DNA of 64,000 nt from Qipengyuania pacifica (GTDB taxonomy: Bacteria > Pseudomonadota > Alphaproteobacteria > Sphingomonadales > Sphingomonadaceae): NCBI RefSeq assembly GCF_019857205.1, contig NZ_JAHWXO010000007.1, forward strand, positions 62,001 through 126,000, read 5' to 3'. Numbering within the stretch: the first letter of the stretch is position 1; each line of letters starts with the position of its first letter. The notes beneath the pieces are model-generated. The model saw only the letters and a program-made list of their open reading frames with translations, did not search any database and was not told the origin of the DNA. Position numbers and translations under genes: made by a program. Below are positions 1 through 7,676 of this stretch, piece by piece.

Positions 1-231
1 GAAGGGCGAATTGCCGCCTGGCGCGACCTTTTCGAAGACGCCGATCCCGGCGAGGCGACATTGCTCGTGACCAGCAATGGTGCGGCGCGGTTTGCATTGA
101 TGGCGGCGCAAGGTCTTAGCGATGCAGCCAGCACACTACCTTCCCTCAAACTTCCGACGGGCGGCTATGGCGTCATTGGCTGCAGCGATTTGGGGCAATT
201 ACAGCTCGAAGCCTGGGGAGTGCGCCCATGA
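1..231 (+). CDS. Histidine phosphatase family protein, C-terminal fragment
   Basis: An open frame enters from the left edge and ends at the TGA at 229-231, giving about 76 residues. The stretch TLLVTSNGAARFAL resembles the segment of histidine (phosphoglycerate mutase-like) phosphatases that carries the second catalytic site region, and the fragment ends LQLEAWGVRP. The stop overlaps the ATG of the KpsC-like gene (ATGA), so the two are translationally coupled and the phosphatase belongs to the capsule group. The catalytic RHG motif would lie outside the window, so the family call rests on the C-terminal part only. The substrate cannot be told. Confidence 0.6.
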   Translation, partial: EGRIAAWRDLFEDADPGEATLLVTSNGAARFALMAAQGLSDAASTLPSLKLPTGGYGVIGCSDLGQLQLEAWGVRP

Positions 232-1937
232 CGCCCCTTCCCACCCCTGCCGCGTCCAGGTTGCTGCGTGCCCCCCCCTTCCCCGGCCTGGCGAATGCCA
301 TGTATATGTTTTCACCACCGCCCGAGGTGGATGCTCCGACCGGCGACACGCGGACGGCCTTGTTCAGATCCGTCAGCAACGCGCGTGTCGGGGGATCTTA
401 CTGGAGTGAGCCAATCGCTCCACTTGCTATCGACATGGCCATCAGGCCTCGTTCCGCGTCCGAGGCAGCGGAACTGCGCGCGCGTTTCGGGGCAGAGAAG
501 ACGATCTGCATCGGACACCCGCATGCATCCCCGCTGAGAACCGCCGCGCTCGATTACGGCGCAGATATCGATCCCTGGGCTGTCCTGTCGCAGACGGGGA
601 AATTGGTTGCTCATGGTGATGATGAATGGGTCGCACTGGCCACCATCGCCGGTATTCACGTTCAAGTTTTATCGCCAGGCCGTTATGGCGAGCCGGGCGA
701 CGATGGGGAGACACTGGAGTATAGGGCTGCGATGGCATTGGCCGAGCCAATGCGCGATCCGTTTTCAGATGGCTGGCTCGAACCGGCAAAAGCTATTGAA
801 CTGCTGGCAGACTGGCGCAGAGTGATCGATGCCAATCGCGGCACCGCGGGGCAGACCATAGTCGCGGCATGCGGGATCAGCTGGTGGAAGCGCGAAGAAA
901 TCCGCCGGTTCCTTTGGGTGCCAGGCGAACCTTTGAAAATAGCGCGCACTTCAGCGGGCGCCCTGGCCGTTGCCGAGGCGCGTGGCGGCGCATTGGCTGT
1001 CTGGCCATCGCGCATCTCAAAATCCCTCCTCGCAAATGCAGAAAAACGAGGGGTACCGATCGTTCGCGTCGAGGATGGCTTCGTGCGATCGGTTGGCCTT
1101 GGCAGCAATCTGGTGCCTCCATCGTCCGTGATTGTGGACCGGCGTGGTATCCATTTCGATCCCGGCCATCCGAGCGATCTCGAGACGATTTTGCAGAATG
1201 AGGAATTCTCGCACGACCTGATCGAGCGTGCGCGCCTGCTGCGGAAGACGATCGTGGACACGGGCATCAGCAAATATGCGCGAGCAGCGAAGCGAATGGC
1301 CGCGCAGGTCATCGGGACGCGCGAAGGAAGGATCGTTCTGGTACCCGGACAGGTGGAAGACGACATGTCGGTGCTGGCCGGCGGCGGCGGGCTGACATCC
1401 AACCTCGAACTGCTGCGCCGCGTCCGCGCCGAAGAACCCGAAGCACAGATCTGGTGGCGCCCTCATCCCGATGTCGATGCAGGCCACCGCAATGGCCAGG
1501 TCGTGGATGCAGATGCCCTGCAATATGCCGACCGCATCGTGCGTGAAGAAGCGATGGTTGACCTACTCGATGCGGTAGATGCGGTTCATGTACTTACCTC
1601 GCTTTCCGGTTTCGAAGCGCTGCTGCGTGGCAGGGAAGTCATCTGCCATGGCATCCCGTTTTACGCGGGTTGGGGGCTCACACGTGATATGGCGACCACG
1701 CCGCCGCGCAGGTCGCGCAAGCTCTCCCTGGACGAGCTCGTTGCTGGTGTGCTGTTGCTCTATCCCCGTTATCTCGATCCGGTGACAGGCATACCGTGCC
1801 CGCCCGAAGTGCTCGTGAAACGCATGGGTCAACAACAGATGCCCAACCGTCTTGGATGGATCGAACCGGTTCGCCGGTTCCAGGGACGGGTCATGGCGCG
1901 CCACCGCTCACGCGGGCAGAAGAAGGTTCACCGATGA
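228..1937 (+). CDS. kpsC: Capsule polysaccharide biosynthesis protein, KpsC-like Kdo transferase
   Basis: 569 residues. KpsC adds beta-linked Kdo residues to a lysophosphatidylglycerol anchor at the start of capsule export in ABC-dependent capsule systems. Family blocks are clear: VEDGFVRSVGLG (about 280-292), the VIVDRRGIHFDP segment, IWWRPHPDVDAGHR (about 400) and LTSLSGFEALLRGREVICHG followed by PFYAGWGLT near 465-490. Known two-domain KpsC proteins are about 670 residues; here the C-terminal transferase unit is complete, while the N-terminal 210 residues keep only the end of a first unit (AHGDDEWVALATIAGIHVQVLSPGRYG region). The start at 228 follows a GGGGAG Shine-Dalgarno and overlaps the phosphatase stop. 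The stop overlaps the next glycosyltransferase start. With the KpsS-like gene at 6288 it should build the capsule's Kdo linker. Confidence 0.8.
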   Translation: MTPLPTPAASRLLRAPPFPGLANAMYMFSPPPEVDAPTGDTRTALFRSVSNARVGGSYWSEPIAPLAIDMAIRPRSASEAAELRARFGAEKTICIGHPHASPLRTAALDYGADIDPWAVLSQTGKLVAHGDDEWVALATIAGIHVQVLSPGRYGEPGDDGETLEYRAAMALAEPMRDPFSDGWLEPAKAIELLADWRRVIDANRGTAGQTIVAACGISWWKREEIRRFLWVPGEPLKIARTSAGALAVAEARGGALAVWPSRISKSLLANAEKRGVPIVRVEDGFVRSVGLGSNLVPPSSVIVDRRGIHFDPGHPSDLETILQNEEFSHDLIERARLLRKTIVDTGISKYARAAKRMAAQVIGTREGRIVLVPGQVEDDMSVLAGGGGLTSNLELLRRVRAEEPEAQIWWRPHPDVDAGHRNGQVVDADALQYADRIVREEAMVDLLDAVDAVHVLTSLSGFEALLRGREVICHGIPFYAGWGLTRDMATTPPRRSRKLSLDELVAGVLLLYPRYLDPVTGIPCPPEVLVKRMGQQQMPNRLGWIEPVRRFQGRVMARHRSRGQKKVHR

Positions 1938-3151
1938 CCCGTGCGGTTCTGGATATATCGCGGCTGATTTCGCGTGTGCGGCATTCCGGCCCTTCCGGCG
2001 TAGACCGCGTAGAGATGGCCTATGCGCGTGGACTGCTTCGCCTGTACGGACCCAAGCTTGCTTTCGCCGCCGTCCATCCGACAGGCCTCTATGGGAGGAT
2101 TCCTCGCGAAACGGCCATCGCTTATCTGGACGAACTCGACAGGCGCTGGACAGCGACCGATCGAGCTTCAGGGCAGCGAACTCTCGCATCGGTCCTCCCA
2201 TGGATGGCACGGCTGCTTCCGCGGCGTGCGGGAATCGGGTCCGCCGACGTTCTGGTGCAGGTTTCGCCGCACCACCTCACGCACGCCGCCAAGATGCGGC
2301 GCATCCTGCAACGCGAAGAAGCCAGGTTCGTCTGCATGGTGCATGACCTGATACCGATCGAGTATCCGGAATATGCCCGGCCCGGTGGATCGGCGCTTCA
2401 TGAAAAGCGGATGAGCACGGTGGCAGAGCTGGCCGATGCGGTGATCGTCAATTCGGCCGCTACGGGTGCCTCCTTAACGAGATGGGTCGAAAGCAAAGGC
2501 GGGATCCCGCCGCAGATCCACGTGGCGCTTCTTGGCACAGAGCCAATCGCGAAAGCGGCACCGCGCGTTTATGCCGATGGAAAGCCCTATTTCGTGTGTC
2601 TCGGCACCATCGAACCGCGCAAGAACCATCTACTGCTGCTTCACCTGTGGCGCAAAATGGCTGAAACGCTGCCTTCGGACGATGTGCCACGCTTGCTGGT
2701 GATCGGGCGCCGCGGGTGGGAGAATGAGCAGATCGTCGACATGCTCGAACGCTGCCCTTCGCTCGGCCCGGTGCTGGAGGAAGTGAACGGTTGCGGCGAC
2801 AGCGACCTGGCTGCGGCCATCCGCGGCGCCCACGCGCTGCTGATGCCGTCCTTTACCGAAGGGTTCGGCATGCCGATTGCCGAGGCCCTGTCGGTCGGCA
2901 CGCCGGTCATCGCGAGCGATATCGAAGCCCATCGCGAAATCGGCGGAAATGCTCCCGACTATCTGGATCCTCTCGACGGGCCGGGTTGGGAGCGGACGGT
3001 ACTGGACCATACCCACGATGGCCCGATGCGACGTGCGCAACTAACGCGCGTTGCCGCCTGGCAAGAGCCGGACTGGGATTCTCATATGGAGATCGCCGCG
3101 AAGGTGATCGAGGACGCCGCGCTTCTACCGAAGAATCATTCTGCGGGATGA
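1934..3151 (+). CDS. Glycosyltransferase family 4
   Basis: The start was set at ATG 1934, which overlaps the KpsC-like stop in an ATGA junction; the open frame extends further upstream but only inside kpsC. The 405-residue product begins MTRAVLDISRL and has the GT-B layout of GT4 retaining transferases: CLGTIEPRKNHLLLL at the start of the nucleotide-sugar domain (about 220) and FTEGFGMPIAEALSVGTPVIAS with the EX7E-type acidic pair near 305-325. It is probably cytoplasmic and extends or primes the capsule or a related glycan. No signal peptide or membrane segment is seen. The 3' end overlaps the convergent hydroxylase gene by 16 bases. Donor and acceptor sugars cannot be predicted. Confidence 0.8.
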   Translation: MTRAVLDISRLISRVRHSGPSGVDRVEMAYARGLLRLYGPKLAFAAVHPTGLYGRIPRETAIAYLDELDRRWTATDRASGQRTLASVLPWMARLLPRRAGIGSADVLVQVSPHHLTHAAKMRRILQREEARFVCMVHDLIPIEYPEYARPGGSALHEKRMSTVAELADAVIVNSAATGASLTRWVESKGGIPPQIHVALLGTEPIAKAAPRVYADGKPYFVCLGTIEPRKNHLLLLHLWRKMAETLPSDDVPRLLVIGRRGWENEQIVDMLERCPSLGPVLEEVNGCGDSDLAAAIRGAHALLMPSFTEGFGMPIAEALSVGTPVIASDIEAHREIGGNAPDYLDPLDGPGWERTVLDHTHDGPMRRAQLTRVAAWQEPDWDSHMEIAAKVIEDAALLPKNHSAG

Positions 3152-3792
3152 ACGGGCAGTTCGCGCATGGCCTTGGCCGAGACCCGGCCGGCGGAGCCGA
3201 TTCGCGTGTCGAGCACATGGTCCCACAGAGGCGTCGTAACACCGAAGTTGCCGTCTTCACCCATGAAGTGATGACGCATGTGATGCTTCTTGATGACTTT
3301 CCCGATGCGGCCGCGCATGGACCATTGATGGCAGGCGTAATGGGTCAGATCATACAGGACGTAGCCGACCAGGAATCCGAAGACGAACCAGGTGCCGGCA
3401 TTCCCCGCCAGAGCGTAGCTGAGCGCCCATATGACCCCGGCGACGGGAAGGCTGACGATCGGCGGCATGAGATTGCGCAGATGATCGGTCGGCTGGGCAT
3501 GGTGGTTGCCATGGATCGCGAATACGAGCTGGCGCGCGGGAAGCCATTGCGGCTCCCAATGAAAAAGATGGCGATGGGCGATATATTCGAACAGGCTCCA
3601 CACCAGCAGACCGCCAAGGCTCAGGCCAACCGCCGTCGAAACGGAAACCGTGCCCCAGCCGACAAAGGCGATAAGCGGCAGGACGACGATCCAGACTGCT
3701 GCAAACAGCCAAATGGACGCGAGCGTAAGCATCTCGAGAAACGGATTCTCGAAAAGAACGAGGCGCTTTTCTTTGGTAGTCGGACCCTTCAT
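3136..3792 (-). CDS. Fatty acid hydroxylase / sterol desaturase family membrane protein
   Basis: About 218 residues from ATG at 3792 (a TTG at 3834 is a possible longer start). The histidine clusters of the di-iron membrane hydroxylase superfamily are all present in order: EYIAHRHLFHW, HGNHHAQPTD, HYACHQW and KKHHMRHHF. These separate four hydrophobic stretches, as expected for an inner-membrane enzyme that inserts a hydroxyl group into an acyl or sphingoid chain. It runs against the surrounding capsule genes and overlaps the GT4 gene end by 16 bases. In sphingomonads, hydroxylation of lipid A or sphingolipid acyl chains is known, so a lipid target at the cell surface is a reasonable inference, but the substrate is not shown by the sequence. 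Confidence 0.82.
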   Translation of the reverse strand: MKGPTTKEKRLVLFENPFLEMLTLASIWLFAAVWIVVLPLIAFVGWGTVSVSTAVGLSLGGLLVWSLFEYIAHRHLFHWEPQWLPARQLVFAIHGNHHAQPTDHLRNLMPPIVSLPVAGVIWALSYALAGNAGTWFVFGFLVGYVLYDLTHYACHQWSMRGRIGKVIKKHHMRHHFMGEDGNFGVTTPLWDHVLDTRIGSAGRVSAKAMRELPVHPAE

Positions 3793-3878
3793 CACACGAA
3801 TATCCCGATAGAAAAGGCACCCGATTGTCAACAAACAAGCGGTGAAACGCAGCTAATTGAGGATTTGAGGATACTCCA

Positions 3879-4670
3879 ATGTGGCACAAGGGTCACGAAA
3901 TGACGAAAGATGCATCCGTGACCAGAATTCTGTGCACCGGCGCCTCGGGAGCGCTCGGTGGAGCGCTGGCATCACTGCATGCAGCGCCGGGGGTACACCT
4001 TAGCCTTTGGGGGCGCGACCGGACGAGACTCGGCCTGATAGCCGAAAAGGTCAGCCATGCAGGGGCAGAAGCGCAGGCGTTCTGCTTCGACCTCACGGAC
4101 GGACAGGCGGCCATCGATGCCGTGCTGAGCCAGGACAAGGAAGCACCATTCGATCTGGCCTATCTCGTCGCTGGCATCGGCGATACGCGCGCCAAGGGCG
4201 ATCTGGTCGAAAATCCCGAGCTGGTCCTTCGCGCAGCCCAGGTAAATTTTGCCACACCTGCTGCAATGGCGGCAGCCATCGCGGGAAGAATGGCCGAGCG
4301 CGGTCATGGCCGGATAGTGGTGATCGGCTCCGCGGCGGGTCATCACTCTCTGCCATTTGCTGCGGGCTATTCCGGATCGAAGGCGGGATTGGCACGCTTT
4401 ACGGACGCGTTGCGCATTGCCGTCGAGCCGTACGGCGTGAGCGTGACCCTGGCAGCCCCCGGGTTCATCGACACTCCTTCCACTCGCAATGCCTCATCAA
4501 GCCGGCCGATTGAATTAAGCGTGGAAGAGGCTGCGAAGCGCATCATCGAAGCGGGCAGACAGGGTAAGCGCCATTACGTGACGCCTTGGCAATTCTCGGC
4601 TCTGCGGATGGTGGACGCACTGTTGCCCGCAAGCCTTCGCGATCGGCTTTTAGCCAAGCTCCGACCCTGA
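3879..4670 (+). CDS. Short-chain dehydrogenase/reductase (SDR)
   Basis: 263 residues from ATG 3879, or 256 from ATG 3900; both have a GAGG or AAGGG Shine-Dalgarno about 8 bases upstream, so the start is unresolved. The classical SDR pattern is visible: ILCTGASGALGGAL (TGxxxGxG-type cofactor site), an AGIG segment after the fourth strand, catalytic Ser in VIGSAAGHHS, and YSGSKAGLARF with the YxxxK pair. It most likely reduces a ketone or oxidises a hydroxyl with NAD(P)H in the cytoplasm. Placement between a fatty acid hydroxylase and an LTA-synthase-like gene in a capsule island suggests a lipid or sugar precursor as substrate, which is inference. It is divergent from the hydroxylase, sharing an 86-base intergenic stretch. 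Confidence 0.8.
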   Translation: MWHKGHEMTKDASVTRILCTGASGALGGALASLHAAPGVHLSLWGRDRTRLGLIAEKVSHAGAEAQAFCFDLTDGQAAIDAVLSQDKEAPFDLAYLVAGIGDTRAKGDLVENPELVLRAAQVNFATPAAMAAAIAGRMAERGHGRIVVIGSAAGHHSLPFAAGYSGSKAGLARFTDALRIAVEPYGVSVTLAAPGFIDTPSTRNASSSRPIELSVEEAAKRIIEAGRQGKRHYVTPWQFSALRMVDALLPASLRDRLLAKLRP

Positions 4671-4685
4671 GTTGGCCTAACCCTT

Positions 4686-6215
4686 TTACCGCGATTGTTT
4701 GCCCAGTGACAGGATCGCGTGATGCAACTGGGCAGGCGTGAGGTCTTTGCGTTTGTTGCCGCCTGGAATGACGCTTCCAGCGGCGTCGAAGCGCAGGACC
4801 GCATATGGGGTATGTCGATCGCCGCCCGGCATGCTTGCCCCCGGTATGCTTGGGCGGTGATCTCCAAAAAAGGCCAAGAGCGCCGGCTTTCCCAACTCAG
4901 CGATGCCATCGCGCAATTGGCCGAGCATGGAATCCCCGGCTTGCACCAACCGATTATAGTGGGCGACGAGTGGCTCTCCCTCGCTCGACCATGGACCGTG
5001 GTTTTCGATCGTCACCGCGTAAATGAAAGTCCGCTCCGTCGCGATCCGAGCAACCTCCAGTATTTTTGCCGCGAGCGCTGCATCCGAAATGTAGCGACCG
5101 TCGCCGGATGAAGGCCGATCGAACGCGCTGTCATCGATCAATTGGGAGAACCCAGCCTCAGGAAGTATCCGGTGGCGGCTGTAGAAACGCATGTCGTGAG
5201 GATGCACGAACACGCTCCGCCACCGATCGCCCCCCAATCTGTTTGGTAGCGCCAGCGCGCCATCCTTCAATGCCGTCAAATACGGATCGTAGCGGCGAAA
5301 GCCTAAGTCATCTTCCTCGCGCCCGAATAGAACCCCATATTCGGTTCGCATGGTGTAAGCTCCGAACCCGCTAACCAACAGGTTCCCCCAAAGGACCGCA
5401 TCCATTTTTGCAGCTTTGAGGTTTGACAGTTCGACACCCCGTTTTCCGAACAGTTCGATCGGATTGGCGAAGGATTCGCACTGGATCACGACGATGATCT
5501 CGGGTTCGGCGTTGGGTGAGCATTCCGAGGCATCTATCAAGTCCGAAACGTATGGGTCCGTTGCCGACGACATGCCTTTTTCGGCATCGCCTCGCCACCG
5601 AATCCAATACAACAACAAGGTGCTCGCAAGCCCAAGCTTGGCAACATCTGCATCCGCATCGGGCTCTGATGCCAGCGCTTTAAAGGTCTTCGTCTCCAGA
5701 GAGATGCGCATGAGAATGACGGTAGTCAGACTGATACCCAAGCCAATCAGTCGAGTGACCAGATTTGCTTCGAACAACCAAACGAACGCCGCAACGAGCA
5801 CGGCCAGAGCGACAAGGCCGAGTAGTTTTTGAGATCGCTCCAGAGCAGAGAGATAGAACTGTGGATGCCTGAACACCGCACCGATCAAGGCCAGATCGGA
5901 AAATAACAAGGGTTCGCCCAGCATGTCGTTCTTTGCATTGGAAGCGACTACGAACAGAAGATTTACCGCCAGAACGAGGACTGCTGCCAAAACAGCATTA
6001 CCGCTTACAAAAAGCAGAATGCCGAAGATGAACAAAGCAATCTGGACCAGCAGGAAGGAGCCTTGAGCAGAGCGCAGGCGTTTTACGCTTCTTGGACGCG
6101 CACAAATATCGACCAGCAGTGCGACAGGTGCGACCACTAACAGGGAAACCACGAGATGCATCATGCCAAACTCACGCCATCCGGTTAGGGCGAGTGAACG
6201 CAAGTGACAATTCAT
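4686..6215 (-). CDS. LTA synthase-like sulfatase-fold membrane phosphotransferase
   Basis: 509 residues from ATG 6215 (a second start MMHLVV about 18 residues in is possible). The N-terminal 180 residues hold four to five membrane segments and the rest is an alkaline phosphatase/sulfatase-fold domain. Family marks are VVIQCESFANP (first metal ligand Glu region), a LVSGFGAYTMRTEYGVLFG block that contains the likely nucleophilic Thr, and FFGDHRPSI near the C-terminus with metal-binding Asp and His. Members transfer phosphoglycerol or phosphoethanolamine from lipids to glycans on the outer face of the inner membrane. Here it sits in a Gram-negative capsule island, so addition of a phospho-substituent to capsule or a periplasmic glycan is likely. 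It is convergent with the SDR and divergent from the KpsS-like gene. Confidence 0.78.
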   Translation of the reverse strand: MNCHLRSLALTGWREFGMMHLVVSLLVVAPVALLVDICARPRSVKRLRSAQGSFLLVQIALFIFGILLFVSGNAVLAAVLVLAVNLLFVVASNAKNDMLGEPLLFSDLALIGAVFRHPQFYLSALERSQKLLGLVALAVLVAAFVWLFEANLVTRLIGLGISLTTVILMRISLETKTFKALASEPDADADVAKLGLASTLLLYWIRWRGDAEKGMSSATDPYVSDLIDASECSPNAEPEIIVVIQCESFANPIELFGKRGVELSNLKAAKMDAVLWGNLLVSGFGAYTMRTEYGVLFGREEDDLGFRRYDPYLTALKDGALALPNRLGGDRWRSVFVHPHDMRFYSRHRILPEAGFSQLIDDSAFDRPSSGDGRYISDAALAAKILEVARIATERTFIYAVTIENHGPWSSEGEPLVAHYNRLVQAGDSMLGQLRDGIAELGKPALLAFFGDHRPSIPGASMPGGDRHTPYAVLRFDAAGSVIPGGNKRKDLTPAQLHHAILSLGKQSR

Positions 6216-6287
6216 GAGATGTCAGTTTCAAGACTCTAGCCTGTTCATGTTCATAACCAGTCCGATAAGCGTCGCGTTTCACACCAA

Positions 6288-7649
6288 GTGTCCTATGAAG
6301 GGGCGCAAGGATTGACGGTAGTGGTTGTTCAGAATTTCAAACATTTCAATGGTGATGCCCACCATGCAAGTGGCTCAGGCAATGAGCCCGAACCAATGAC
6401 GGCGCGCGAACCGGATGAGGACCGAAAGCCGGATTCTCCGCGAACGGTACTTTTGCTGCAAGGCTTGATGGGCCGGGTATTTCGCCGCCTTGGTCAACAG
6501 CTCATCAAATCCGGCCACAAAGTCTATAAGGTCAATTTCAACGGTGGCGACCGGCTCTTCTGGCGACTTCCGGGTGGTATCGAATATCGCAAGTCGCTTG
6601 ACGAATGGCCAGATACGCTACGGACTATCATCGCTGAGAAAGGGGTCACCGACGTTGTCCTGTTCGGCGATTGCCGCCCCCATCATCTGGTTGCCACCGC
6701 GGTATGCCGGGAACTGGACGTTCCGGTTCACGTGTTCGAAGAAGGTTACATCCGTCCGGACTGGGTCACTCTGGAACTGGGTGGTGTAAACGGGCATTCG
6801 TCCCTGCCGCGCGATCCGGCCTGGTATCGGCAGATTGCTGCAGAGTTGCCGCCTGTCCCTGAACATCGCCAAGTGCCGTCATCCTTTCGTCGTCGGGCCA
6901 CGGAAGGACTTCTATTCAACGTCGCCGACATTTTCAGCCGCTGGTACTATCCGCATTGGGCCAATCATCGCCCCTGGCACCCCGTTATCGAGGGTATGGG
7001 ATGGGCTCGCAAGCTCACTCGCGGGAAAGATCGACGCAAGGAGGCTGTAGCACTGACGGAAAGATTGCTGACTTCCGAGGCACCGTACTTCCTTTTCCCG
7101 TTGCAGCTTGCTTCCGATGCCCAGATTCGTCTGCATTCCCCATTTGCGAGCATGACCGACGCACTGATGTTGGTCATTCGATCCTTTGCCAAGCATGCGC
7201 CCAAGGACGCGCGCCTCGTAGTCAAGGAACACCCGCTGGATAACGGGGTGTTCGACTGGCTTGAAGAGACCAGTTCGATCGCTGCCTTGCTCGGCGTGTC
7301 CGACCGGGTGGATTATATGGCCTGGGGCGACATCGTGCCGGTAGCCGAGCGAGCGAAGGGGATGGTCACCATCAACAGCACGAGCGGCACGTTGGCGCTG
7401 GCCAAGGGAGTCCCGGTCATTGCGCTGGGGCATGCCGTTTACGACATTCCCGATATCACCTTTCAGGATGGGATTGACCGGTTCTGGCGCGAAGCGAGCG
7501 CGCCCGACATGGAAACATTCGGTGCATTTCGCCGTGTCCTGATCGAGCGCTGCCTGATTCCGGGCGGCTTCTTCTCCGAGGAGGCGTTGGACAAGGTCGT
7601 ACGCCATGCCGTTGCCCGGTTCGAGGGCAAAGGATTGCTGCCCGAATAG
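6288..7649 (+). CDS. kpsS: Capsule polysaccharide biosynthesis protein, KpsS-like
   Basis: 453 residues from ATG 6288, or 417 from ATG 6396; homology seems to begin only at TVLLLQGLMGRVFRRLG, so the shorter form (MTAREPDED...) is quite possible. Recognised KpsS blocks are the KVNFNGGDRLFW segment, FGDCRPHH, FEEGYIRPDWVTLE, VVKEHPLDNG and TINSTSGTLALAKGVPVIALG. KpsS adds the first Kdo to the phospholipid anchor in ABC-type capsule assembly, and KpsC then extends it. Finding both in one island, about 4.4 kb apart, argues for a working capsule pathway even though no KpsMTED export genes lie in the window. The enzyme is cytoplasmic, and its 3' end is 27 bases from the convergent coaBC stop. Confidence 0.8.
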   Translation: MSYEGAQGLTVVVVQNFKHFNGDAHHASGSGNEPEPMTAREPDEDRKPDSPRTVLLLQGLMGRVFRRLGQQLIKSGHKVYKVNFNGGDRLFWRLPGGIEYRKSLDEWPDTLRTIIAEKGVTDVVLFGDCRPHHLVATAVCRELDVPVHVFEEGYIRPDWVTLELGGVNGHSSLPRDPAWYRQIAAELPPVPEHRQVPSSFRRRATEGLLFNVADIFSRWYYPHWANHRPWHPVIEGMGWARKLTRGKDRRKEAVALTERLLTSEAPYFLFPLQLASDAQIRLHSPFASMTDALMLVIRSFAKHAPKDARLVVKEHPLDNGVFDWLEETSSIAALLGVSDRVDYMAWGDIVPVAERAKGMVTINSTSGTLALAKGVPVIALGHAVYDIPDITFQDGIDRFWREASAPDMETFGAFRRVLIERCLIPGGFFSEEALDKVVRHAVARFEGKGLLPE

Positions 7650-7676
7650 CAGGCCAACGGCCTGAGAATCTTTGGG

